From the NCBI GenBank assembly GCA_964494475.1, contig CAZBRS010000095.1:1-13130 (forward strand): DNA of 13,130 bases, read 5' to 3'. This DNA comes from CAZBRS01 sp964494475. Lineage in GTDB: Bacteria; Myxococcota_A; UBA9042; CAZBRS01. Position numbers and translations under genes: made by a program. The notes below the pieces were generated by a model. It made no database searches and was not told where the DNA came from. It saw nothing but the letters and a program-made list of their open reading frames with translations. Position 1 is the stretch's first letter. Each line of letters opens with the position of its first letter. Shown here piece after piece: positions 1 through 7,592 of this stretch.

Positions 1-1359
1 CGCCGCGCCATCGGCTGGCGCGGGCGCCGCGCCGTCGGGCGCGGGCGTTCCCTCGGGGGCGGGCGGCGGGGCCATCTGCTGCTCTTTCCACATCTTCTCG
101 AGCAGGTTGACCTTGAGGACCAGGTCGGCGTTGGGGCCGAGCTTGGCCAACTGGATGTAGCGGCGGTAGTAGTCGAAGGCCTCGGGCATCTTGTTGAGGA
201 AGGCCTCGTAGAGGTAGCCGATGCGCTCGAGCAGCTCGATCTTGCGGCCGTCGAGCTTGTAGGCCTTCTCGTAGGCCGCGATGGCCTCGGGGAACTTCTT
301 CTGGCCGTAGTAGCACGAGCCGAGCCCCACGATGGCCTCGACGTTGTCGGCCTGCGCCTTCAGCACGTAGTCGTACTGCTGCTCGGCCGTGGCGTAGTTC
401 AGGTAGTTCAGGAGGATGGCACCGTAGTTGAGGCGCGCCTGCATGTTGTCGGCGTCGACCTCGATGGCCTTCTTGAAGTTCTTGACCGCGCCGGGCATGT
501 TGTTCAGCTTGTAGTACACGATGCCCAGGTTGCCATAGGCCTCGGAAACGTTCGGGTCCTCGTGGATGACCTTCTGCTCGAACGTCCAGCGCGCCAGGCG
601 CAGGTCGCCCTTCTTCAGGAAGATCAGGCCGCGCGTGGTGAGCGCGGTGACGTTGGCGGGCTCGACCGTGAGCACGTTCTTCACGAAGTCTTCGGCGGCG
701 TCGAGCTTGTCGTGCAGCAGGTTGTAGAGCGCCATGGCGTTGTTGGCCGTGACGTTCTCGGGGTTCTTGGCCAGGATCTCGCCCGAGATCTTCTTGGCCT
801 CGTTGGCCTGGCGCTCGAACTCCTGGGTCTTGCCGAGGTCGAAGGCCTTCTTGGCGCGGATGAGCGCGAGGCGGGCCAGGTAGCCCTTGGCGTCGACGTT
901 GTCGGGCTTGGCCTTGAGGAGGTCGCCGTAGACCTCGGTGGCCTTGTCGTAGGCGCCCATGCGCTCGTGGGTCATGCCCAGGTTGAACCAGGCCTCCGTG
1001 AAGTCCTTGTCGAGCTTGATGGCGTCCTTGAAGGCCGCCAGCGCGTCGTCGAACTTGGGGGGCTGCTGGTACAGCGCGATCACGCCGTCGCGGAAGCGCA
1101 CCTGCGCCTCCTCGGAGACGCCGGGCACGTACTTCACGTCGGTCGGGATGATGAGCTTCTTGACAGTGAGCTCTTCCTCGAACTTCTTCTCGGCCGCGAG
1201 GCGCCGGTCCTCGTCCTGCTGCTTCTGCAGGTCGGCCTGGCGCTGGCGGTCGAGCTCGCGCTTCTCGTCGTCGGACATCTGCTGCTGGGCCGCGCCGCCG
1301 CACGCGCCGAGCAGCACCACCAAGGCCAGCGTGCTGAGGATTCTCGTGAGCGTGCGCAT
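1..1359 (-). CDS. gltE: GltE/AglT-like TPR lipoprotein (C-terminus cut by window edge)
   Basis: Seen: 453 codons without a stop up to the window edge. The first 20 residues form a lipoprotein signal with two arginines, a hydrophobic core and lipobox LGAC (Cys20). Gly21-Gly22 follow, with no Asp at +2, so outer-membrane sorting is likely. A charged, Gln/Glu-rich helical stretch (25-65) leads into about seven or eight TPR units between residues 85 and 410, such as 122-152, 239-270, 272-304, 307-337 and 341-371. The visible end is a Pro/Ala-rich tail from about 430. The start codon shares one base with the gltD stop (TGATG), with GGAGG seven bases upstream inside gltD. Known: in M. xanthus GltE/AglT is a TPR lipoprotein of the Agl-Glt gliding complex encoded directly after GltD/AgmU; NfsE is its sporulation paralogue. 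Inferred: a periplasm-facing, outer-membrane-anchored scaffold. The name rests on order, size and lipobox. Any TPR lipoprotein could look similar in isolation. Confidence 0.75.
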   Translation of the reverse strand, partial: MRTLTRILSTLALVVLLGACGGAAQQQMSDDEKRELDRQRQADLQKQQDEDRRLAAEKKFEEELTVKKLIIPTDVKYVPGVSEEAQVRFRDGVIALYQQPPKFDDALAAFKDAIKLDKDFTEAWFNLGMTHERMGAYDKATEVYGDLLKAKPDNVDAKGYLARLALIRAKKAFDLGKTQEFERQANEAKKISGEILAKNPENVTANNAMALYNLLHDKLDAAEDFVKNVLTVEPANVTALTTRGLIFLKKGDLRLARWTFEQKVIHEDPNVSEAYGNLGIVYYKLNNMPGAVKNFKKAIEVDADNMQARLNYGAILLNYLNYATAEQQYDYVLKAQADNVEAIVGLGSCYYGQKKFPEAIAAYEKAYKLDGRKIELLERIGYLYEAFLNKMPEAFDYYRRYIQLAKLGPNADLVLKVNLLEKMWKEQQMAPPPAPEGTPAPDGAAPAPADGAA

Positions 1360-4300
1360 CACTTGGCCTCCGTCTTCTTCTCGTCCTTGTCGATGTCGAA
1401 GTCGAGCTTCTTGTCGCCCTTGGCCTTCTTCTCGCCGGCGAGCTCGAGCAGGTTCACCGTGACGTCTTCGCGGGTGAGCGTGCGGATGATGTTGGTCGAC
1501 AGCAGCGAGTCCTTCACCTTGTCGACCTTGACGATGTCTTCCTTGGCCAGCGGGTAGGTGTCGGGGTTCACCTTGGCCGCGTAGTCGGCCGACAGCTTGG
1601 ACCACTCGTTGTACGTGCCCTTCTCGTGGGCGAGGCGCAGCGCGTACTCGAGCGAGGTCAACGACTTCTCTTCGATGGGGCCGGCGAACTGCTCGAGGGT
1701 CAGGCGGTACTCGTCGGCCTGGTCTTCGTCGAGCTCCTCGGGCACCGGCGCGTCGAGCAGCATGCGGGCGAAGTCGTAGTAGATGAGCCCGATGCGGAAC
1801 AGGCAGGCCGCGTTCCACTGCAGGGCCTGGTAGTCGAGGATCTTCTCGTAGATCTTCTCGAGCTCCTGGTGCAGTTCGGCCTTCTTCTTCAGGCGGTTCT
1901 TCAGCTCGTAGTTGCTCTTCGCGTCGAGCTTGATGGCCTGGAACTCCTCGAACTTGTACTCGTTGCTGAGGAAGGCGGCCTGGGCGGCGAAGAACGTGGG
2001 CTCGGCGCCCACTTCGTCGGGCTTCAGGCTGTTGTACTTCTCCATGGCGTCCTTGAACGCCGCCAGGATGCGCGCCTTGTTCTTCGTCTTGTCTTCCTTC
2101 ATGAGCAGCTGCCCGAGCCGCGACGAGGCCTCGACCACCTGCGGGCCGCGCCCGTACTTCTTGGCGTAGGCCGCGTACTCGTCCATGGCCTTCTTGGCGT
2201 CGCCCTTCTCCTCGAGGATCTGCGCGATGTGCAGCTCGACCAGCGGGATGTCGGTGACCTTGTCCTTCTTGTCGGAGAAGAGCTTCACGTACTTGCGCCA
2301 CGAGGTGACGGCGTCGTCGGGGCGATTCAGCGCCTCGTAGATGAGCGCGGCGTTGCGCAGCGCGTCGGGAGTGTTGGCGTCGTCCTTGAACTGCTCCATC
2401 TTGAGGAAGTACTCGCACGCCGTCTCGTACTGCGTCTGGTTCTCGTACAGCTGCCCGATGACGAACATGGCCAGGGGCGCCGAGTCGGACTTCGGGTACT
2501 TCTTCACGACCGACAGGTAGGTGTCGACGGCGGGCTTCAGCTTGCCGCCGCGCTCGTACACGGCGGCCAGGTTGAAGGTGATCTTGGCGGCGAGCACGGG
2601 GTCCTTGCCGTACTCCTTCAAGATGGCCTTCATCTTGTTCTCGGACTCGGTGTACTTGCGCTCGAGCACCATGTCCTTGGTCTGCTCGGTCATGGAGATG
2701 GCCACGTACTTCTCGAGCTCGGCCTTGCTCTTGACCGTGAAGTTCTTCTCGGCGATCAGGCGCCGCGTCCACTCCTCGACCTTCTCCCAGCGGTGCAGGC
2801 GGATGTAGCAGTCGACCAGGGTGAAGACCGACAGCGACGCGTACTTGTGCTTGGGATCGTAGTCGAAGATGGTCTGCAGGCGCGTGACGGCGTCCTTGAA
2901 CATACCGTGGCGGTAGAACGTCTGCGCCGCGATGAACATGATCTCGGGGATCTTCTTGCCCTTCTCGGGGAACTTCTTGCGGAGCTCCTGGTCCTTCAGG
3001 AAGTCGGTCATGATCACGACGTACTGGTCCGCCGCGTCGATGTACTGCTTCTCCTTGGGATCGAGCGCCGTGACCTCGATCTTCTCTTCGAAGTCGGTGA
3101 CCGCCTTGATCTTCTCTTTCTTCAGCTCGATGCCGCCTTCCTTGGCGCCGGCCTCGAGGAGCCCGGCCGCGACGAGCTGCTTCTCGCGGCAGTAGATGAC
3201 GCCCAGGGCCGCGTCTTCGACGAACTCGCCCTTCTTCTGGCGCTCGATGACGCGCTGGTACTGGCCGGCGGCCTTCTCGTAGTCGCCCAGCTGGTCGTAC
3301 AGGATCTCGGCGTAGTAGAAGTTGACGATGTAGGCCTTCTCGCCGTCGGGGAAGCGCTCGGCGTACATGCGGTAGTAGTCGGCCGCCTTGGCGTACAGGC
3401 CCTTGGCCTCCTCGGCGCGCTTCAGCTCGGTGGCCTTCTCGGCCTTCTTGTGATTGTCGTTCGAGATCCACAAGAGCGAGTTCTGGAGCATCTTGTCCGA
3501 CTGCTCGCGGGGCTCGTCACTGTCCTTGTTGGCGAGCATCCAGGCGCCCTCGGGATCGTAGAACTTGTAGAGCTCGTGGATGTAGGCCTCGATGTCGGGC
3601 AGGTCGTTCAGCGCGCGCAACGAATCGTAGATGCGCGAGTGGTACTCGGGCACCGGCGTGCCGTTCGGATCCTTCTCGATGAAGTGGCGGTACATGGCGA
3701 TGGCCACTTCGTGCTTGTCGGCGGCCTGGATGAGGTCGGCCAGGCGGATGATCTTGACGTAGGCGTCCTTCTCGGACATGACGCTGAGGAAGTAGTCGCG
3801 GGCGTGCTCCCAGGCCTCGGGCTCCTCCATCTCGGAGTAGACCACCACCATGTCGTTCAGGGCCTGATCGCGGAACTGGATGGCGCCGGTCTCGCCGCCC
3901 ACGCTGACCTCTTCGACGACCTGCTTGAAGGTGTCGATGGCCTTCTCGAGCTCGCGAAGGTTGTAGTAGACCCACGCCAGCTTGTACAACGCGTAGTTGT
4001 ACATGGCGCTGGTCTTGTAGTTCGTGATGATCTTTTCGTAGTTGATCTTGGCGTAGAACAGGCTGTTGCCTTCGAAGTAGTACTCGGCCAGCGCCAGGTA
4101 GGCGCGCGGGATGAGCTCGGAGTCGGGGAAGCTCTGCACCAGGCGCTTGAGGGTGTTCTCGCCCTCCTTCATGACCTGGCGGTCCTTGGCGGCCTTGCCC
4201 TGCTGCATGGCGCCCTTGCCCAGGTAGTACAGCACCTCGTCGAGGCGCATGTACTCGGGGAACTCGCGCAGGATGCGGCGGTAGTACTCGAGGGAGGCCG

Positions 4301-4736
4301 AGTAGTCTTCGCGCGGCAGGGCCGGCGCTTCCTTCAGCAGGCCCTTCTCGAAGGCGTCGGCCTTGGAGTCGTAGTCCTTCATGGCCTGCAGGTTCTGGTA
4401 GCGCGCCTCTTCCCAGTGGGCCTCGGCCAGGCGGTAGTAGACGTCGGCCTTGTTCTCGTAGTAGGGGTGCTCACGCAGGAGCTGCTCGAGCTTCGCGATC
4501 TGGTCGCGCCGGACGGTCGACTTCTGCTTCTGGATGAGCTCGACCTCCTGGTTCATCTCGGAGGCCTCGTACTGCTCGAGCGACACGGCGCCGGTCTTGA
4601 CCGCGCCCTTGCCCGCGGCGGCGTTGGCGGCGGCGTCGGGCTCGTTGTCGGAGGCCGCGCTCTCGACCTGGGCGAGCGCCGACGTCGACAGGGCGAGCGC
4701 CACGAGGAACGTGAGGAGGGTCTTCGCGTGGATCAT
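1359..4736 (-). CDS. gltD: GltD/AgmU-like large periplasmic TPR protein
   Basis: Seen: 1125 residues. It has a cleavable signal peptide (about 1-22, Ala-Leu-Ala then Gln23), a short Ala-rich linker, then TPR-like helical pairs over nearly the whole length. Clear ones lie at about 93-160, 165-276, 435-500 and in several blocks of the second half, many with the Tyr-Tyr/Pro-Asp spacing typical of TPRs. The last 30 residues are Lys/Asp/Glu-rich and probably disordered. The ATG at 4736 overlaps the gltC stop by four bases (ATGA) and sits ten bases after a perfect AAGGAGGT; an upstream in-frame TTG at 4745 touches that site and was not chosen. Known: GltD (AgmU), about 1200 residues and TPR-rich, is a periplasmic scaffold of myxobacterial focal adhesions; NfsD is the sporulation paralogue. 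Inferred: a periplasmic bridge between GltC/GltE and inner-membrane partners. Length and position just before a TPR lipoprotein make this the best-supported Glt assignment. Confidence 0.78.
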   Translation of the reverse strand: MIHAKTLLTFLVALALSTSALAQVESAASDNEPDAAANAAAGKGAVKTGAVSLEQYEASEMNQEVELIQKQKSTVRRDQIAKLEQLLREHPYYENKADVYYRLAEAHWEEARYQNLQAMKDYDSKADAFEKGLLKEAPALPREDYSASLEYYRRILREFPEYMRLDEVLYYLGKGAMQQGKAAKDRQVMKEGENTLKRLVQSFPDSELIPRAYLALAEYYFEGNSLFYAKINYEKIITNYKTSAMYNYALYKLAWVYYNLRELEKAIDTFKQVVEEVSVGGETGAIQFRDQALNDMVVVYSEMEEPEAWEHARDYFLSVMSEKDAYVKIIRLADLIQAADKHEVAIAMYRHFIEKDPNGTPVPEYHSRIYDSLRALNDLPDIEAYIHELYKFYDPEGAWMLANKDSDEPREQSDKMLQNSLLWISNDNHKKAEKATELKRAEEAKGLYAKAADYYRMYAERFPDGEKAYIVNFYYAEILYDQLGDYEKAAGQYQRVIERQKKGEFVEDAALGVIYCREKQLVAAGLLEAGAKEGGIELKKEKIKAVTDFEEKIEVTALDPKEKQYIDAADQYVVIMTDFLKDQELRKKFPEKGKKIPEIMFIAAQTFYRHGMFKDAVTRLQTIFDYDPKHKYASLSVFTLVDCYIRLHRWEKVEEWTRRLIAEKNFTVKSKAELEKYVAISMTEQTKDMVLERKYTESENKMKAILKEYGKDPVLAAKITFNLAAVYERGGKLKPAVDTYLSVVKKYPKSDSAPLAMFVIGQLYENQTQYETACEYFLKMEQFKDDANTPDALRNAALIYEALNRPDDAVTSWRKYVKLFSDKKDKVTDIPLVELHIAQILEEKGDAKKAMDEYAAYAKKYGRGPQVVEASSRLGQLLMKEDKTKNKARILAAFKDAMEKYNSLKPDEVGAEPTFFAAQAAFLSNEYKFEEFQAIKLDAKSNYELKNRLKKKAELHQELEKIYEKILDYQALQWNAACLFRIGLIYYDFARMLLDAPVPEELDEDQADEYRLTLEQFAGPIEEKSLTSLEYALRLAHEKGTYNEWSKLSADYAAKVNPDTYPLAKEDIVKVDKVKDSLLSTNIIRTLTREDVTVNLLELAGEKKAKGDKKLDFDIDKDEKKTEAK
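1367..1371 (-). promoter_or_regulatory. Ribosome-binding site of gltE inside gltD
   Basis: GGAGG in the last codons of gltD, seven bases before the ATG at 1359. It supports the start that shares one base with the gltD stop codon. Confidence 0.65.
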
Positions 4737-6814
4737 TTCGCGCAAACCTCCTTGAGGAAGCTACGGTACGAGCCGATCTCGTCGAGCCAGAAGTCGCCCT
4801 CCCAGGGCCACATGAGGGCGTCGGAGCCCACGATGGCCAACGTGCCGGCCTCTTCGCGCTCGACGGCCTGGAGCCCCTTGATCTGCTTGATCACGTCGGA
4901 GGGCACCTGGGGGTTCTCGCTCTTCTCGAGCACGGCCAGGTCCTCGGACTTGAACTCCTTGAAGATCGACGTCTTCTGCAGGAACGCGCCGATCTGCTCG
5001 GGCGTGCCGCCGCGCTTCACGAGGAGCAGCAGCTTCTTGGAGGCGTCTTCCTTGGCCTGCTTGGCCAGGATCTCTCGGGTCTTCTGGTCGAGCTTGTCGA
5101 TCTCGACGCCGCCCAGGTCGACCTCGATCTCGGTGACCTTGATCTCGTAGGTGCGGATGTCGGTCTCGGCGTTCTTCAAAATCTGTTGGATCTTGATGCC
5201 GATCTCGTTGATCTTGCCCATGCGCGTGGCCTGGAGCTTCATGAACAGCTCCTTGCCGAGGTCGCCCATCTTGGGCGCCGCGCCCTCGACCTCCTTGATC
5301 TCGCCGTCGAGCTGCGAGAGCGTTCGGTAGAGGTTGTAGAACTCGGGATCGGCCAGCACGGCGTCCTGCAACTTCTTGGGCAGGGTGTGCTCCTTCGTGG
5401 TGCCGTTCACGACCGCCACGAACTCGCGGTAGTAGTCGGCCGGCATGCGGATGCCGCCCAGGAAGCGCTTCAGAGGCTCGGAGAGGCTCATCACGTCCTT
5501 GCGGAACATGTTGAGGGCCTCCTTCGCGAGCTCGTACTGGCACATGTTGAGGAAGACCGTGGACTCGAGGATCCACAGCTCGGGGAAGAAGTGGCGCTGG
5601 AAGTAGGGGGACTGCAGCGCGTGGAACGTGCCGAGCGCGCGGCTGTTGTCGCCCTTCACGAAGTACGTCCAGGCCGACTCGTAGAAGGCCTGCGGCAGCA
5701 GGCGCGACGTGTTGGGCACCTTGCGGTAGTAGTAGATGGCCGCGTCGTACTCGCCGTTCTCGTAGCCGATGCGGGCGAGCGCCAGGTAGCTCATGTCGAC
5801 CACGTCGGCCAGCACGCTGCCCCACTCCTCGGCGGCCAGGATGGCCTCCTGGAACGACTTGAGGGCCGAGCGGTACATGGTGTTCGTGACCTGCACGAGG
5901 CCGATCACGTACTTGGCGCGCGGGTAGTAGGCCGAGTCCTTGGTGACCATCTGCATGTACTTGATGGCCATCGGGAAGTTCGAGTAGTCGTAGAAGAACT
6001 TGCCGAGGAAGTAGTAGTACTCGTCCTGGAAGCCCGTCGAGAACGCGCCGACGTAGTGCTTGGTGAGCTCTTCGAGCGTGGGCGGAGAGAAGTCGACCCG
6101 CTTGCGCAGCTCGCGCAGATCGTTGAAGGCGTCCTGGAAGAAGCGCTTGTCGGGGCCCTCGGCCAGCACGTCGAGCAGGTAGCGCCCGGCGCTGTGGTAG
6201 AGGCCCGCCTTGGCGAAGGCGCTGGCCATGCCGTACTTGGCCATGTAGTACTGCTCGGTGCCGGGGCCGTAGTTGCCCTCGGCCATGAACGACTGGAACG
6301 TCAGCACCGCGGTGACCCAGTCGCCGTCTTCGACGGCCTCCATGCCCTTGCCGAGCACACCCTGGGCGAACGCCAGCTTCTTGGCCTCGTCGGCGCGCTT
6401 CTGGTCTTCGGCCAGCTTGAGCGCCTCCTCCTTGCGCCGCTCTTCTTCGGCGCGGATCTCCTCGAGCGTCTTGGGGCGCTCCTCGGGCGCGGTCGACGCC
6501 GCGACACCCGCGGCCGGGGCGGCGGCGGTTCCGTCGGTGGGCGCGCCGGCGGCGGCCGGGGCGGCCCCTCCGAACTCCTCGGGGGTCTTCATCATGTAGC
6601 GGATCACGCCGTCTTTCACGCCGGCCTTCTTCAGGCTCATGATGTCTTCGATGGCCAGCGTGAAGACGCTACGATCCTTCTTGATCGCCTTGATGATCTC
6701 TTCGTCGGCGATGCCGAGCCGGGACAGCGTGACGATCTCGTCGACGGTGACCGCCGCCGAGACCCGCGCCACCAGCAGGACGCCGAGCGCAATGAGCAAT
6801 CGCATGAGTCTCAT
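4733..6814 (-). CDS. gltC: GltC-like periplasmic TPR protein with paired helical-hairpin motifs
   Basis: Seen: 693 residues. A signal peptide covers about 1-20. A helical-hairpin motif at 24-76 has the pattern LxxxGIxDExII ... DIxxLKKAGVxDxVI. An Ala/Pro/Thr linker (82-112) and a highly charged, probably coiled-coil helix (113-150) follow. TPR-like repeats run from 150 to about 450 with many Tyr-Tyr pairs. A Glu/Lys-rich helical region (500-595) comes next, then a divergent second copy of the N-terminal motif (597-648) and a Trp-rich end (669-677). The ATG at 6814 is preceded by GGAGGG at good spacing; the in-frame GTG at 6847 and the ATG at 6805 are less well placed. Known: GltC (about 670 residues) is a TPR protein working at the outer-membrane side of the Glt complex; NfsC is its paralogue. 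Inferred: an adaptor between the barrel and GltD/GltE. Its stop overlaps the gltD start, suggesting coupled translation. Confidence 0.7.
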   Translation of the reverse strand: MRLMRLLIALGVLLVARVSAAVTVDEIVTLSRLGIADEEIIKAIKKDRSVFTLAIEDIMSLKKAGVKDGVIRYMMKTPEEFGGAAPAAAGAPTDGTAAAPAAGVAASTAPEERPKTLEEIRAEEERRKEEALKLAEDQKRADEAKKLAFAQGVLGKGMEAVEDGDWVTAVLTFQSFMAEGNYGPGTEQYYMAKYGMASAFAKAGLYHSAGRYLLDVLAEGPDKRFFQDAFNDLRELRKRVDFSPPTLEELTKHYVGAFSTGFQDEYYYFLGKFFYDYSNFPMAIKYMQMVTKDSAYYPRAKYVIGLVQVTNTMYRSALKSFQEAILAAEEWGSVLADVVDMSYLALARIGYENGEYDAAIYYYRKVPNTSRLLPQAFYESAWTYFVKGDNSRALGTFHALQSPYFQRHFFPELWILESTVFLNMCQYELAKEALNMFRKDVMSLSEPLKRFLGGIRMPADYYREFVAVVNGTTKEHTLPKKLQDAVLADPEFYNLYRTLSQLDGEIKEVEGAAPKMGDLGKELFMKLQATRMGKINEIGIKIQQILKNAETDIRTYEIKVTEIEVDLGGVEIDKLDQKTREILAKQAKEDASKKLLLLVKRGGTPEQIGAFLQKTSIFKEFKSEDLAVLEKSENPQVPSDVIKQIKGLQAVEREEAGTLAIVGSDALMWPWEGDFWLDEIGSYRSFLKEVCAK
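4746..4753 (-). promoter_or_regulatory. Ribosome-binding site of gltD inside gltC
   Basis: AAGGAGGT, a full match to the anti-Shine-Dalgarno complement, lies within the last codons of gltC, nine to ten bases before the ATG at 4736. It fixes the gltD start and suggests efficient or coupled initiation at the ATGA overlap. Confidence 0.75.
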
Positions 6815-6817
6815 GGG

Positions 6818-6823
6818 CCCTCC
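6818..6823 (-). promoter_or_regulatory. Ribosome-binding site of gltC
   Basis: GGAGGG three bases before the ATG at 6814 (GGAGG to ATG is four bases). It favours that start over the ATG at 6805 and the GTG at 6847. Confidence 0.6.
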
Positions 6824-6857
6824 GTGATCGGGTCGGTGGAAGTTCACGCCGCGTTAC

Positions 6858-7547
6858 CTACTTCGCGCCCTTGGTGAAGAAGGCGACGCCGAGCGTGACC
6901 TCGGCCGGCCACGAGAGGCCGTTGTACACGTTGGACTTGTAGAAGTAGTGCCGGTAGTCGAGGCGCACCGCCATCCAGTCGAGCACGTAGAAGCGCATGC
7001 CGGCGCCCAGGTTGCCCATGGGCAGGTACTCGAGCTTGTAGCTGGTCTCGCCCTCGAGCTTGTCGCTCGCGAACATCACGCCCGCGCCGAAGGAGATGTT
7101 GACGTCGAAGTGCGTGAGGTTCTGCGTGAGCACCGAGAACTTGCCGTGGAAGGGCGTCCACTGGCCCTCGGCCGCGGCGTAGCCCTTGAGCTGCTCGTCG
7201 AGCGAGATGTTCAGGTTCATGGTGTCCTGCAGGAACGAGCGCAGGTCGGACTTGGCGTTGAACATGTACGAGCCGTTCAACTCGACGGACCAGTCCTCGA
7301 GGAAGTACCAGTTGTAGCGAAGCCCGATGGGGTAGTTCGCGAAGAAGTCGTCGTTGGGGATGACGCCGCCGAACAGGGTGAACTCGTGGCGGCCGTCGCG
7401 CAGGAACAGGCGCTTCTGGATGACCTCGACGTCGCGCTTCTGGCCCCAGAAGTACTCGAGGTCCTTGTCGATCGGGTCCTCGGCGAGGGCCGCGGAGGAC
7501 ACGAGGAACAGGCCGGCGATAAGCCCCAGGCAGAACAGCTTCTTCAT
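6858..7547 (-). CDS. Outer-membrane beta-barrel protein, GltA/GltB (NfsA/NfsB) type
   Basis: Seen: 229 residues. A signal peptide covers about 1-22 (Lys2-Lys3, hydrophobic core, Ala-Leu-Ala then Glu23). The mature protein has alternating aromatic and polar residues typical of short beta-strands: 52-62 with GRHEFTLFGG, 71-83, 86-96, 147-160, 180-189, 191-203 and 214-225. A GRHE segment followed by a pattern like PNDDFFxNYPxGLRYNW resembles the myxobacterial outer-membrane beta-barrel family. The ATG at 7547 is chosen because the signal peptide begins there and a GGGG site precedes it; the in-frame ATG at 7583 would put twelve polar residues in front. Known: GltA and GltB are small barrels of the gliding complex, NfsA and NfsB of the spore-coat complex. 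Inferred: the outer-membrane seat of this operon's complex. I cannot tell GltA from GltB by eye, so no symbol is given. Only one barrel gene is present in the window. Confidence 0.7.
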   Translation of the reverse strand: MKKLFCLGLIAGLFLVSSAALAEDPIDKDLEYFWGQKRDVEVIQKRLFLRDGRHEFTLFGGVIPNDDFFANYPIGLRYNWYFLEDWSVELNGSYMFNAKSDLRSFLQDTMNLNISLDEQLKGYAAAEGQWTPFHGKFSVLTQNLTHFDVNISFGAGVMFASDKLEGETSYKLEYLPMGNLGAGMRFYVLDWMAVRLDYRHYFYKSNVYNGLSWPAEVTLGVAFFTKGAK

Positions 7548-7570
7548 GGTCTGGCCCCTATTGCTAGACG

Positions 7571-7582
7571 TGAACCGGTTCA
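7571..7582. repeat. 12-bp perfect palindrome between cglB and the barrel gene
   Basis: TGAACCGGTTCA is a perfect inverted repeat in the 45-base gap between the cglB stop and the next start. Allowing one mismatched pair, the symmetry extends to 18 bp (7568-7585). It could be a binding site for a dimeric regulator or, in RNA, a seven-position stem with one mismatch and a CCGG loop. It could also be chance. No U-tract follows. Confidence 0.35.
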
Positions 7583-7592
7583 TGTTTCGCCC

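Noticed and set aside
1626..5150. Plus-strand open frame of 1174 codons antisense to gltD
   Set aside because: It lacks a plausible ribosome-binding site. Its composition (Leu/Val/Asp/Gly/Arg-rich, no domain) is what results from reading a GC3-biased gene backwards. It spans the end of gltC and all of gltD, which have signal peptides and TPRs.
5186..6877. Plus-strand open frame of 563 codons opposite gltC
   Set aside because: Antisense shadow of gltC with no independent evidence of coding.
7548..7583. Start of the beta-barrel gene at the in-frame ATG at 7583
   Set aside because: It would add twelve polar residues before a clean signal peptide, and the ATG lies in the palindrome without a good ribosome-binding site.
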